Source: G963668605 sp963668605 (GTDB taxonomy: Bacteria; Acidobacteriota; Terriglobia; Bryobacterales; Bryobacteraceae). From it: a DNA stretch of 64,000 bases. The notes beneath the pieces were generated by a model. The model was not told the DNA's origin. It did no database searches and saw nothing but the letters and a program-made list of their open reading frames with translations. Positions 1 through 8,942 of this stretch are shown here, piece by piece (the first letter of the stretch is position 1; every line of letters starts with the position of its first letter). A program made the translations under genes and the position numbers. Where the stretch lies: positions 2,728,001 to 2,792,000 of the forward strand of contig OY764903.1 in NCBI GenBank assembly GCA_963668605.1, read 5' to 3'.

Positions 1-1487
1 TCGGCCTGATCGATTGCATCAAACGCTTCATCGACCATCGCATTGATGTCGTTCGCAGGCGCACCGAGTACCTGTTGCGCAAGGCCCGTGAGCGCGAGCA
101 CCTCTTGCTCGGTTTCCAGAAAGCGCTGCGGCATCTCGACGCCGTGATCGCGCTGATTCGCGGATCGAAGAACCCGAAGGAAGCGCGCGAGCGCCTGATG
201 GGTTTGATGGAGCCGGACAATCCGCTCGATCCGGTGTACAGCGGAATGGTCTTCGATTTCAGCGAACGCCAAGCGCAGGCCATCATCGAAATGCAACTCC
301 AGCGCCTGACCGGCATGGAGCAACAGAAGATCCTCGACGAGCTGGCTGAAATCCAACGCATGATCACCGAGTATCTCGAGATCCTCGGTTCCGAAAAGAT
401 CCTCAAAGCTCTGATCGTCAAAGAACTCAAGGAAGTGCAGAAGGATTTCGGCGACGCGCGGCGGACCGAAATTATCGAAGATACGGGCGAGATCTCGCTC
501 GAAGATCTGGTGCAGATGGAGGACGTGGCCGTCACCGTTACGCGCGGCGGCTATCTCAAACGCACCGCGATCGACACCTACCGCCGGCAGTCACGCGGCG
601 GCAAGGGGCGCATCGGCATGACGGCGCGCGCCGAGGACATCGTCGAGCATCTGGTGGTCGCCTCGACGCACAGCTACATGCTGATCTTCACCAATATGGG
701 CCGCGTCTATTGGCTAAAGATCTACGAGCTGCCGGATTCCAGTTCGGTCGCCAAGGGCAAGCACATTCAGAACCTGATCAACCTGCAGCCCAACGAAATC
801 GTGCAGGCGTTCCTGCCGGTGCAGGAATTCACGGCCGGGCGCTTCATCGTCATGGTGACGCGCCAGGGCGTGATCAAGAAGTGCGAACTGACCGAGTTCG
901 ACCACCCGCTCTCGCGCGGCATCATCGCGCTCTCGCTCGATGAGGGCGACGAGTTGCTCGCCGCGAATCTATCGAACGGCAACGACTACATCTTCATCGC
1001 GTCGCGCTCGGGCCAGGCGATCCGCTTTGCGGAAGAGTCCGTGCGCGCCATGGGCCGTCCGGCACGCGGCGTGCGCGGCATGAATCTGGGAGCGAACGAT
1101 TTCGTGGTCGGCTTCGAGGTGGTGGGCGCCGAAGGGCTGATCCTCTCCATCTCCGAGAACGGCTACGGCAAGCGCACGCCTCTCAAGGACTACCGCCTGA
1201 CGAATCGCGGGGGCAAGGGTGTCATCAACATGAAGACCACGAAAAAGGTGGGTAACGTGGTCGATGTGCTCTCGGTCGAAGAGACCACGGACCTGATGAT
1301 TATCACTAAGAGCGGCAAGCTGATCCGGATTGATTCCAGCGAGATCCGGCAGGTCGGGCGCTCGACGCAAGGCGTGCGGCTGGTCAAGGTGGACGACGAC
1401 GATCAAGTGGCGGCCGCCAGCGTAATTCCCGAATCCGAGAAGAACGGCGAGGAAGATAACGGGCAGGGCGATCTGCCGATGCAGTAG
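1..1487 (+). CDS. gyrA: DNA gyrase subunit A, C-terminal part (5' truncated by window)
   Basis: This is the 3' part of the gyrase A subunit, which with GyrB introduces negative supercoils. The frame is already open at base 3 (reading GLIDCIKRFIDHRIDVV) and ends in TAG at 1487. The early part is the end of the breakage-reunion domain and its coiled coil (RTEYLLRKARERE, then FDFSERQAQAIIEMQLQRLTG). It is followed by the beta-pinwheel C-terminal domain with repeated RGGKG/RGVRGM-type blades. The first blade carries QSRGGKGR, close to the GyrA-box that separates GyrA from ParC. The tail is acidic (EKNGEEDNGQGD), as in many GyrA proteins. The catalytic tyrosine lies outside the window. Assignment is firm; ParC is the only alternative. 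Confidence 0.95.
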   Translation, partial: GLIDCIKRFIDHRIDVVRRRTEYLLRKAREREHLLLGFQKALRHLDAVIALIRGSKNPKEARERLMGLMEPDNPLDPVYSGMVFDFSERQAQAIIEMQLQRLTGMEQQKILDELAEIQRMITEYLEILGSEKILKALIVKELKEVQKDFGDARRTEIIEDTGEISLEDLVQMEDVAVTVTRGGYLKRTAIDTYRRQSRGGKGRIGMTARAEDIVEHLVVASTHSYMLIFTNMGRVYWLKIYELPDSSSVAKGKHIQNLINLQPNEIVQAFLPVQEFTAGRFIVMVTRQGVIKKCELTEFDHPLSRGIIALSLDEGDELLAANLSNGNDYIFIASRSGQAIRFAEESVRAMGRPARGVRGMNLGANDFVVGFEVVGAEGLILSISENGYGKRTPLKDYRLTNRGGKGVINMKTTKKVGNVVDVLSVEETTDLMIITKSGKLIRIDSSEIRQVGRSTQGVRLVKVDDDDQVAAASVIPESEKNGEEDNGQGDLPMQ

Positions 1488-1501
1488 CCTATACTTCAAT
1501 T

Positions 1502-2362
1502 ATGGCAACACTGGTATCACTGGGCAGCGGGGCTAAACTCGATCCGGCCGTTCTGAAAGCGAAGGAGCGGCGCCTGTTTTCAATTCTCGACGCGATGGGC
1601 GAAGTGCTGGTAGCCTATTCGGGCGGGACGGATTCGGCATACCTGGCGTGGGCTGCGGCTCGCGTGCTGGGGGACAAGGCGGTGGCGATCACCGCCGATT
1701 CCGCCTCTATCCCGGAATCTCATAAGCGTGCGGCGGAGGCCTTCGCGAAGACCTGGAACATCCGCCACGAGTACATCGACACCTTCGAGTTCGATAACCC
1801 CGACTACGCCCGAAATGCGCCCGATCGATGCTTCCATTGCAAGGATGAACTCTTCCGGCGCATGGAAGAAGTGGCGCGCGAACGCGGCGTGAAGCATCTG
1901 GTTTACGGCGTGAATAAAGACGACCTGGGCGACTACCGCCCGGGTCAGAGCGCGGCGAAACTCCACGAAGTCAGCGCGCCGCTGGTGGAAGCGGAGCTCA
2001 CGAAAGCGGAGATCCGCGAACTATCGCGCATCGCGGGTTTGGAGACCTGGGACCGCCCCGCATCGGCCTGTCTCAGTTCGCGTATCCCTTACGGCACTCC
2101 GGTTACAAGGGAGACGATCAAGACCGTGGAGCTAGGCGAGGAGGCGTTGCGGGCGCTGGGCTTCCGCCAGTTCCGCGTGCGCTTTCACGGCGAACTCGTA
2201 CGGCTCGAAATCGCGCGCGACGAAATCGAAACGGCGATGACCCTGGAGATGTTCGCCCAGATCACCGCCGTCTTCAAACCGCTCGGTTTTCATTACGTCA
2301 CACTCGATCTGGAAGGCTACCGCCAAGGCGCGATGAATGAAGTGCTCGGCCTGAAGCAGTAA
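1502..2362 (+). CDS. larE: LarE-like ATP-dependent sacrificial sulfur transferase
   Basis: This 286-residue PP-loop protein of the LarE family matches the usual length. In characterised members it adenylates and sulfurates a pyridinium precursor of the nickel-pincer nucleotide cofactor of lactate racemase, giving up a cysteine sulfur. The PP-loop SGGTDS is at residues 40-45. A CxxC lies at Cys110/Cys113 (DRCFHC), and the conserved family block RPASACLSSRIPYG contains Cys190, the likely sulfur donor. It starts 14 bp after gyrA and may be read through from it. No larA, larB or larC is in the window, so its partner genes must be elsewhere, or it serves another sulfur-transfer role. Confidence 0.85.
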   Translation: MATLVSLGSGAKLDPAVLKAKERRLFSILDAMGEVLVAYSGGTDSAYLAWAAARVLGDKAVAITADSASIPESHKRAAEAFAKTWNIRHEYIDTFEFDNPDYARNAPDRCFHCKDELFRRMEEVARERGVKHLVYGVNKDDLGDYRPGQSAAKLHEVSAPLVEAELTKAEIRELSRIAGLETWDRPASACLSSRIPYGTPVTRETIKTVELGEEALRALGFRQFRVRFHGELVRLEIARDEIETAMTLEMFAQITAVFKPLGFHYVTLDLEGYRQGAMNEVLGLKQ

Positions 2363-2374
2363 CCCTGACCCGGT

Positions 2375-3052
2375 CTAACGGAACCCCGCCAAGATATCAA
2401 ACAACTGATTGCTCCAACGTTTTGGATCGCCGGCGAAAGCGCCATGCCGCAGCCGCACAATACCGCACGCGTCGACGATCCAGGTCTGCGGAAATTCATT
2501 TACGCCGAGCTGGTCCATGATGAAGCTTTTTGCCGGCACAAATGGAAGCGAATAGCCGCGCTCGTGCAGGAAACGCGCCGCCGTGGCTGGTTCGGAATCA
2601 ACGTTCAGTGTGAGCAGGCGCACATCAGTCCGGCCGTTCAATTCCTCGAAAATCTTTTGGAACTGCGGCAACTCCGCCCGGCAGGGCTCGCACCATGTGG
2701 CCCACACATTCACCAGCGTGATGCGATCGCGAAATTCGGTGGGCGGCAACGGCGGAAGCAGCAGAGCTGTGCGCAACCAATCAGAATGCACAACGGGCGC
2801 CGATGAGCTGCGCTTCGCACGCGCAAGAGCATACGACGTCCAAGCGGCTGCGCTATCGGGCCAATCCTTCACCCAGCGCGCGCTTTCGCGGCGCAGGCGC
2901 AGGTGGTATCCGCGCAGTTCTTCCGGCAACGCCGCGAAACCGGGTTCCGGGTGCTCCCAGAGATAGCGCTCGATGACGGCTTCGGGCCGTTCGAAGCGGG
3001 ATCCGGTTTGCGCGAACGCGAGTGCGGGAACGAGCAGCAAAAGCAGCAGCAT
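2375..3052 (-). CDS. TlpA/ResA-type periplasmic thiol-disulfide oxidoreductase
   Basis: This 225-residue exported thioredoxin-fold protein begins with a leucine-rich signal peptide (MLLLLLLVPALAFAQ), then about 85 residues with no recognised domain, then a thioredoxin domain from about residue 100. Its active site is WCEPC at 120-124, in the context LVNVWATWCEPCRAELPQFQ typical of TlpA/ResA/AhpC-TSA proteins. A cis-Pro region (NEFPQTWIVDA) follows. Such proteins keep cysteines reduced outside the cytoplasmic membrane, often for cytochrome c maturation. That would suit the multiheme cytochrome at 24.7 kb, but no operon links them. The gene converges with larE, with only 12 bp between the stops. 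Confidence 0.8.
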   Translation of the reverse strand: MLLLLLLVPALAFAQTGSRFERPEAVIERYLWEHPEPGFAALPEELRGYHLRLRRESARWVKDWPDSAAAWTSYALARAKRSSSAPVVHSDWLRTALLLPPLPPTEFRDRITLVNVWATWCEPCRAELPQFQKIFEELNGRTDVRLLTLNVDSEPATAARFLHERGYSLPFVPAKSFIMDQLGVNEFPQTWIVDACGIVRLRHGAFAGDPKRWSNQLFDILAGFR

Positions 3053-3180
3053 GAGCGGAATTCTTCTCGCGTTTTGTGAGCGGAACGGCCATAGCCTGCT
3101 CCTCTCTTCAGTGTAGCCGGAACACAGCCGACAATTGCGGCCCGACTCAACGATAATGGACGGGAAAGACGTGATTTAAC

Positions 3181-4707
3181 ATGACTCGCAGAACATTTAA
3201 TGCCGCACTGACGCTGGGTAACACAGCGCTGACATCGGGCCTCGCGATTGAAGCCGCAGGAACAAAGCCAAACATTGTTTTCATCTGCTCGGACCAGCAC
3301 AGCGGTAAGGCGCTCGGCGCTAATGGGCACCCGATCGTGAAGACGCCGAACCTGGACCGTCTGGCGGCGATGGGCGTCAACTTCAGGAACGCCTACAGCG
3401 GCAATCCGGTATGCGCCCCTGGGCGCGCCTGCATGATGACAGGGATGTACGCCTCCGACGTTGGTTCGTACTGCAACAGTACGCCGCTCGGCGCGCAGCC
3501 GAGTTGGGGCAACGCGCTGAAAAGCGCGGGCTATCGCTGCTGGGCTACCGGCAAGCTGGATCTGACCATCCGCGCCGACTATGGTTTCGAGGAGGTCAAG
3601 ACCGACCACGGCCATTCGCAGCATCCCGACATCACGTCGCTGTTTCGCGCGCCGGTCTGTTTTCGCTCCGACGAACGCACGCAAATCGACGGACGATTCA
3701 CGGACCGCGAAAGCGGCGACGCGGAAATGGCCCGGCGAGCCATCGAGTTTGTGCGCGGCGCCGGCGCGGGACAGCCCTGGGCCGTCTATGTGGGCATGAA
3801 CATGCCGCACCCGCGATGGGTCGCGCAGAAGAAGTATGAGCAAATCTATCCTCCGGAGAAGATGCCGCTGCCAGAGATCCCGAGCGGCTATCTGGAGAAG
3901 CGCCACACGATGTTTCAGGTGCTGGCGAATTTCAAGAACATCAACCTTCCAATTCCGGTCGAGCGTGTGCGCCGCGCCAGAGCGGCATATTTCGGCATGA
4001 TCAGCGAAGTAGACGAGTATGTAGGCCGCGTGCTCGACTCGCTTGAAAAGGCCGGCCAGCTCGAAAACACTTTGTTCATTTATACCAGCGACCACGGCGA
4101 AATGGGCGGCGACCATGGACTGTGGCTGAAGAACGTCCTACTCGAGAATGCGGTACGCATACCGCTGATCATGGCAGGTCCGGGATTGCCGAAAGGGAAA
4201 GTCATTGAGACCGCGGTGTCGCACGTCGACATGGTGGCGACAATCCTCGACATCGCCGGCGCCCCGCCCGCACGCAAACTGCGCGGCCACTCGCTGCGTC
4301 CGCTGGCGCACGGACAGGCGGGTTCCCATCCCGGTTTTGCTTATAGCGAGTCGCATTCGGAAGGCAATTGCACCGGCTCGTTCCTGATTCGCAGAGGCGA
4401 TTGGAAATACCTGTACTTCGCGGGCGGCGAGCCGCTGTTGTTCAATCTCGAAAACGACCCTGGCGAGTTCCGCAATCTTGCGGGCAAGCCAGAAACCGCA
4501 GCCGTCGAGAAGGAACTGCACGCGCTGCTTGTCGCGCAGGTCGATCCCGAAGCGGTCAGCGAACGCGCCTTCGCGGAACAGGATCGCCGCCTGCGCGCCA
4601 GGGTGCGGGCTATGCAACCGGAAGAGTTTTTCGCGGATCTGAAAGGGCGCCTCGGCGTCACGCAGGCGCGCGTGCTGACGAACCGGTACTATCGCAAAAC
4701 CAGTTGA
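3181..4707 (+). CDS. Sulfatase (alkaline-phosphatase superfamily), exported
   Basis: This 508-residue type I sulfatase should hydrolyse sulfate esters of carbohydrates outside the cytoplasm. The N-terminus has a Tat-like MTRRTF start and a weakly hydrophobic leader. The metal-binding Asp-Gln pair is in ICSDQHS (Asp38). The formylglycine motif is C78-A-P-G-R82, fitting C-x-P-x-R although Gly replaces the usual Ser/Ala. A second metal-site block, YTSDHGEMGGDHGLWLK, lies near residue 300, and the C-terminal subdomain carries the usual GDWKYLYF signature. It converges with the TonB receptor at 4762-8220, only 54 bp from its stop, so the two may act on the same sulfated glycan. Substrate cannot be read from sequence. 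Confidence 0.88.
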   Translation: MTRRTFNAALTLGNTALTSGLAIEAAGTKPNIVFICSDQHSGKALGANGHPIVKTPNLDRLAAMGVNFRNAYSGNPVCAPGRACMMTGMYASDVGSYCNSTPLGAQPSWGNALKSAGYRCWATGKLDLTIRADYGFEEVKTDHGHSQHPDITSLFRAPVCFRSDERTQIDGRFTDRESGDAEMARRAIEFVRGAGAGQPWAVYVGMNMPHPRWVAQKKYEQIYPPEKMPLPEIPSGYLEKRHTMFQVLANFKNINLPIPVERVRRARAAYFGMISEVDEYVGRVLDSLEKAGQLENTLFIYTSDHGEMGGDHGLWLKNVLLENAVRIPLIMAGPGLPKGKVIETAVSHVDMVATILDIAGAPPARKLRGHSLRPLAHGQAGSHPGFAYSESHSEGNCTGSFLIRRGDWKYLYFAGGEPLLFNLENDPGEFRNLAGKPETAAVEKELHALLVAQVDPEAVSERAFAEQDRRLRARVRAMQPEEFFADLKGRLGVTQARVLTNRYYRKTS

Positions 4708-4761
4708 CGCTAAGGGGCACGGGCGGCTTCACGAATCGTGAACATACCGCCCCAGCTTGGC

Positions 4762-7700
4762 TTAGAAAACGATCTTCAGACCGAACTGAATGTTGCGCGG
4801 CATCTGCGCGGTCGAAGTGACTCTCCCGAAGTCCGTATTCGTCGGATCCATTTGAGGTGTGCCGAAATGCGCATGGTTTAGAGCATTGTTAAATTCGGCG
4901 CGGAACTGTATGGTTGTACGTTCCGTCAGCCGTGTGTTCTTGCTGGCGGAGAGATCAAACATGTTCAGGCCCATGCCGCGCAACCCCGACATACGCAGCG
5001 GAAAAGTGCGCAGGTGATAGGCAAACTTCCTGTTCGAACTCCGTTCGAAGCCCGCATCGACGTTGAACCACCGTTGGACGGTGCGTTGATCGACCACCGG
5101 AATGTCCTTGTAGATGCCGAAAAACGGAACATCGCCGAAACTCAACGGGACGCCGCTCTGCCACTGATAGATACCCTGAATCTGCCAACCGCTCACCAAC
5201 TTGCCTGCGTATCCCTTCCAGGACGCGGCCCAGCGCTTGCGCTTTCCGAACGGTAACTCGTAAATTGCGCTACCGGCAAAGCGGTGTGTGCGGTCCTGAT
5301 CGGAGATGGAGTGCGCAGCGAAAACATCCGTGTTATTCAGAAACTCATTGGCCTCCATAAATTTGGACCAGGTCCATGCACCCGTGAGAAGGTAACCGGA
5401 AGAGAAGCGCTTCTCGACGCGCGTTTGCGTCGAGTGGTACCAGGAGAATCCCTCGTTCGAAATTGTACTGCCGCCGGTGAACTGCGAGTAGGGCCGTAGC
5501 AATTGTTGCACTTGCACTTGCACGTTCTCACCCATGCCTGGAAACAACCCGAAATATGGATTCGAGACGTTGCGTGTCAGTCGTGAATTCAGGGCATCAT
5601 CGCGGTACGGCAATGTACTCAGATATTCTTGAGGCACTGAATCTACACTATTGCGCGAGACGCGCAAGCGGTTCGCCCGGTTGCCTACATACGCGATCTC
5701 AAGCAGCGCCTGCCGTCCGAGACGCCGTTGTACGCTGGCCTGCCAGCGCTGCACATAGGGGTTTTTTAGATTGGTGTAAGACGGGTTCACATTCTGCCCG
5801 GCATTGGTCATGATGCCGAGCGAATTACCAGTCTGGGCAAGGAACCCATTTGGGAACGGATCATTCAAGGTGCCAACAAAGGTCCTCCCGGTGTCCTGCG
5901 ACGCAATCAGCGTGGTCCTGCGGCTGAAGCCCGTCTGGTCCACTTTCTGGCGAGCGATATCATAGAAGATCCCAAATCCCGTGCGCAACACAGTCTTACT
6001 ATTGAGTTGCCAGGCGATCGCCGCGCGTGGCGCAAAATTGTGTTTGTTGCTCTCCCACAGCGTTCGCGGGTTGCCGCCGACCCCGGCGAACAGCAAGCCT
6101 CCGCGGACTTTGAAATCAGCGGGCTTTACTTCAGGAATTGGATTCTGCGCATAGATGGCGCGCACTTGCGCTTCCATCTCCCACGGCGTATTGAAATCGA
6201 AACCGCGGATTGCACGGTCGTAGCGTTCCGTCGTCGGAACCTCAAGTTCGTAACGGATGCCGAGATTCACCGTGAGCCGAGTGGTTAATTTCCAGGAATC
6301 CTGAAAGTACCAACCCGAGATCTGATACTGCTGCGCATAGGAATCGTTTCGATCGTAGTAGCCGCCGGTCGGCTGGCCCAGCAGAAAGCTAGCGAAGCCT
6401 TGTCCCACAGGTGCGGAGGAAGCATTATCCGCCGGACCCTTTGTATAGTTCGTATTGAAGGCGAGGTTCCCGGAAGTCCGTCCAGAATCGGATTTCGTAT
6501 CGCGATAGAGACGGTCCTCTCCTCCAAACGTCAGCGTGTGGCGGCCCCTCATTTTCGTGAAGGCAAAAGCCAGCGCGTGAATGTCGTTATTCGTTCTGCT
6601 TTTGCTCTGGGCGTTGAGCTCGACGGAATTCGTGATGTTGATGTTCGGCAGCATCATCCCATCGGGAGAGACGGCCTTAATCTGGTCGACGTATTTCTGA
6701 GAAAACCCAAGCGTTCCGAGATCGATGCCCAGCGTCAAAGGGTTCGTCCGTTCGATGAAGCGCGTGTAGTTGTAGCGCACATTCAGCAGCAGCGACGGGC
6801 TGAACATGTGTACGTCGTCGATCCCGAAGCCACGATTATTGCGCCAGTAATCATATCCCCCGCCATTATTGAAACGGCGCTGGTAATCCTGATAACGGTT
6901 GTTAGCGCTACCCCGAAAGAAGAACCTGTTCTTTTCATTAAGCGAATGGTCGATCCGGAACACATGACTCATGAACTGATTTTTCTCCGTCAGCGACAGC
7001 ATCAGATTATTGAGGCCGTCGACAGTTCCGGGCACATTCCCAACGGGGATATAAGTCTTGACGACGTTTGTGGCAATCGCGTTAATGCGTGAAGCGGGAA
7101 TGATGTTGCCTGGAAATGGATCGCGGTAAACGCGGGTGCTGCCGGAGACGCTCTGCTTGCCCGTCGCCGGGTCGTACACCTGATATCTGCTGCCCAGGGC
7201 CAGCAAACCGGAGAAGTCGCCGTTGCGCTGTTCGGCAGTCGGCACGGTATAGACGTTGGACTTCCCGCCGCGCGGCAGGGAGTCCCGAATCCCTTCATAG
7301 CCATACATCCAGAACGTACGATTGCGGCCATTGTAAAGATGCGGAATCACCGCTGGCCCGTTGCCGTTGAGGCCCCAGCGGTTCTGGCGATAGTTGTCCT
7401 TCGGAAGCCCGGCAAAATTCGAAAAATATGCATTCGCGTTGAGCGCCGGATTCTGCAGGAAGTAATAAGCTTGACCGTGTACCTGATTCGTCCCCGACTT
7501 CAGGCTGACGTTGATACTCCCACCCGTCGCGAAACCCGAACTTGCATCGAACGGCGAGGTCTGGATTTTGACCTCCGAGACCACACCCGGTGGAGGAATA
7601 TACGCGATATTGCCGCTGCCTCCGCTGGTGTTCGGTGCGCCGTCGATCTTGTACTCGTTCGTGCCGCTACGGCCGCCGTTGATGGCCATGGAGGACGTAT

Positions 7701-8220
7701 TTCCGTTATCGAATGGCCGTGTCATGCCGCCCGTACTCAGGTTCATGACACCCGGACTTAGTTCGGCCAGCATGATCGGATTGCCGTCCTTCAACGGAAG
7801 CTCTACGAGACTTTTCGAATCAACCACTTGCCCAATGGAAGCATCGGCAGCATCGATCAGCGGCGAATCGGCGACCACCTGAACGCTGTCCGAGGTTGCG
7901 CCGATTTTCAGTTTCACGTTGATGGTAATTTTATCGTCCACCTGAACCGTGATTTCCTTCTGCAGGAATCGACGAAAACCGTCCATCTCAACCGCAAGCG
8001 TGTAAGTTCCGGGAATCAGAAACGGCAGCACGTAATCGCCGGTGTGGTTGCTGGTAACAGAGCTTGCGACGTTGGTTTCAACATGCACCCCGCGCACTTT
8101 TGCGCCAGCGACAACTGCGCCGGTGGCATCTTCGACACGTCCGATAATTTGACCGCGCGTGTCCTGCCCGTAGGCCAACGGAACACAGAATAAGGTGAGA
8201 AGCCCTAGTTGAATCCTCAT
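4762..8220 (-). CDS. Oar-like TonB-dependent receptor 1
   Basis: This is an outer-membrane receptor of 1152 residues when started at the ATG ending at 8220, which gives a clean signal peptide (MRIQLGLLTLFCVPLAYGQ). Longer in-frame starts upstream would lack one. An N-terminal carboxypeptidase-regulatory-like beta-sandwich (about residues 22-105; GQIIGRVEDATGAVVAGAKV) precedes a plug region and a very long beta-barrel ending in a terminal Phe (IQFGLKIVF), typical of outer-membrane barrels. The other two receptors in the window share the same block order, including an NRTFW(M/T)YG-like segment and a TxFGGE strand. The family is abundant in Acidobacteriota, where it is presumed to import glycan fragments. 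The ligand is unknown. Confidence 0.88.
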   Translation of the reverse strand: MRIQLGLLTLFCVPLAYGQDTRGQIIGRVEDATGAVVAGAKVRGVHVETNVASSVTSNHTGDYVLPFLIPGTYTLAVEMDGFRRFLQKEITVQVDDKITINVKLKIGATSDSVQVVADSPLIDAADASIGQVVDSKSLVELPLKDGNPIMLAELSPGVMNLSTGGMTRPFDNGNTSSMAINGGRSGTNEYKIDGAPNTSGGSGNIAYIPPPGVVSEVKIQTSPFDASSGFATGGSINVSLKSGTNQVHGQAYYFLQNPALNANAYFSNFAGLPKDNYRQNRWGLNGNGPAVIPHLYNGRNRTFWMYGYEGIRDSLPRGGKSNVYTVPTAEQRNGDFSGLLALGSRYQVYDPATGKQSVSGSTRVYRDPFPGNIIPASRINAIATNVVKTYIPVGNVPGTVDGLNNLMLSLTEKNQFMSHVFRIDHSLNEKNRFFFRGSANNRYQDYQRRFNNGGGYDYWRNNRGFGIDDVHMFSPSLLLNVRYNYTRFIERTNPLTLGIDLGTLGFSQKYVDQIKAVSPDGMMLPNINITNSVELNAQSKSRTNNDIHALAFAFTKMRGRHTLTFGGEDRLYRDTKSDSGRTSGNLAFNTNYTKGPADNASSAPVGQGFASFLLGQPTGGYYDRNDSYAQQYQISGWYFQDSWKLTTRLTVNLGIRYELEVPTTERYDRAIRGFDFNTPWEMEAQVRAIYAQNPIPEVKPADFKVRGGLLFAGVGGNPRTLWESNKHNFAPRAAIAWQLNSKTVLRTGFGIFYDIARQKVDQTGFSRRTTLIASQDTGRTFVGTLNDPFPNGFLAQTGNSLGIMTNAGQNVNPSYTNLKNPYVQRWQASVQRRLGRQALLEIAYVGNRANRLRVSRNSVDSVPQEYLSTLPYRDDALNSRLTRNVSNPYFGLFPGMGENVQVQVQQLLRPYSQFTGGSTISNEGFSWYHSTQTRVEKRFSSGYLLTGAWTWSKFMEANEFLNNTDVFAAHSISDQDRTHRFAGSAIYELPFGKRKRWAASWKGYAGKLVSGWQIQGIYQWQSGVPLSFGDVPFFGIYKDIPVVDQRTVQRWFNVDAGFERSSNRKFAYHLRTFPLRMSGLRGMGLNMFDLSASKNTRLTERTTIQFRAEFNNALNHAHFGTPQMDPTNTDFGRVTSTAQMPRNIQFGLKIVF

Positions 8221-8306
8221 GGCGTACGACCAGATCGAGGATATCAGGTATGGCAGAATTCGCCAAACCGCTTTTCGGAGGCTGGCGGGCGGATCGCTTA
8301 ATCCGG

Positions 8307-8942
8307 TTAGTGCCGCGTCAGATCGCGCAGATCGTCGATCCAGTAATCGGGCTCGAATTGTGCGAGATCCTGCACTTGTCCGTAGCCGTAACGGATCGCG
8401 CAAGTCTTGACACCAGCACGGCGGCCCGCTTCCATATCGGCCGGCGCATCGCCGACCATCAGGCAGTCCCCAGGCTTGGCATCGAAGACCTTGAGCGAAG
8501 CGAAAATCACGTCGGGTTCCGGCTTGGGCGGAAAGCCGTCAGTGCCCTGCACGTGTTGGAAGTGCGGCAGCAGGCCAAACTTTTCAAGCACGATGCGGGT
8601 CGTCGGCGTGCCTTTGGTGGTAGCGGTCGACTTTCGGCCGGGCAGCACTGCGAGTCCCTCGGCGACGCCAGGGTACACACTCGTCAGCGAATGTCCGCGC
8701 GCGGCGTAAATCCGCCGGTAATCGGCGATAAGCTGGTCGATCTGCTCTGCCGTGTAATCCGGAAGCACATCCTGGAAAAGGTCCAGCAGATGCCGCCCGA
8801 TGTAGCCGCGCAGGAACACATCGGAGAGCCCGTTGGCGCGCGTGTTCAACAGCGTTTCCTGGATGGCGCCGCAGATATCGGCGGCCGAGTCGACCAGCGT
8901 GCCGTCGACATCGAACAGATAGACGGGGAATGCGGGAATCAC
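8307..8942 (-). CDS. HAD-family phosphatase, phosphoglycolate-phosphatase-like
   Basis: This 211-residue haloacid-dehalogenase-superfamily hydrolase carries motif I D11-V-D13-G-T (YLFDVDGTLVDSA), an alpha-helical cap with the DxxxxxxGxxxxxxF pattern of Gph-like enzymes, a Lys region ATTKGTP, and motif IV MVGDAPADMEAG. Likely substrates are small phosphorylated metabolites such as 2-phosphoglycolate, but the family is promiscuous. Its ATG overlaps the ftsH stop by 4 bp (ATGA), indicating translational coupling at the end of a tilS-ftsH-HAD unit. Confidence 0.85.
   Translation of the reverse strand: MIPAFPVYLFDVDGTLVDSAADICGAIQETLLNTRANGLSDVFLRGYIGRHLLDLFQDVLPDYTAEQIDQLIADYRRIYAARGHSLTSVYPGVAEGLAVLPGRKSTATTKGTPTTRIVLEKFGLLPHFQHVQGTDGFPPKPEPDVIFASLKVFDAKPGDCLMVGDAPADMEAGRRAGVKTCAIRYGYGQVQDLAQFEPDYWIDDLRDLTRH

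Noticed and set aside
8221..8403. 61-residue N-terminal extension of TonB receptor 1
   Set aside because: It is Arg-rich, overlaps the HAD gene's coding region, and buries the signal peptide that begins at the ATG ending at 8220.
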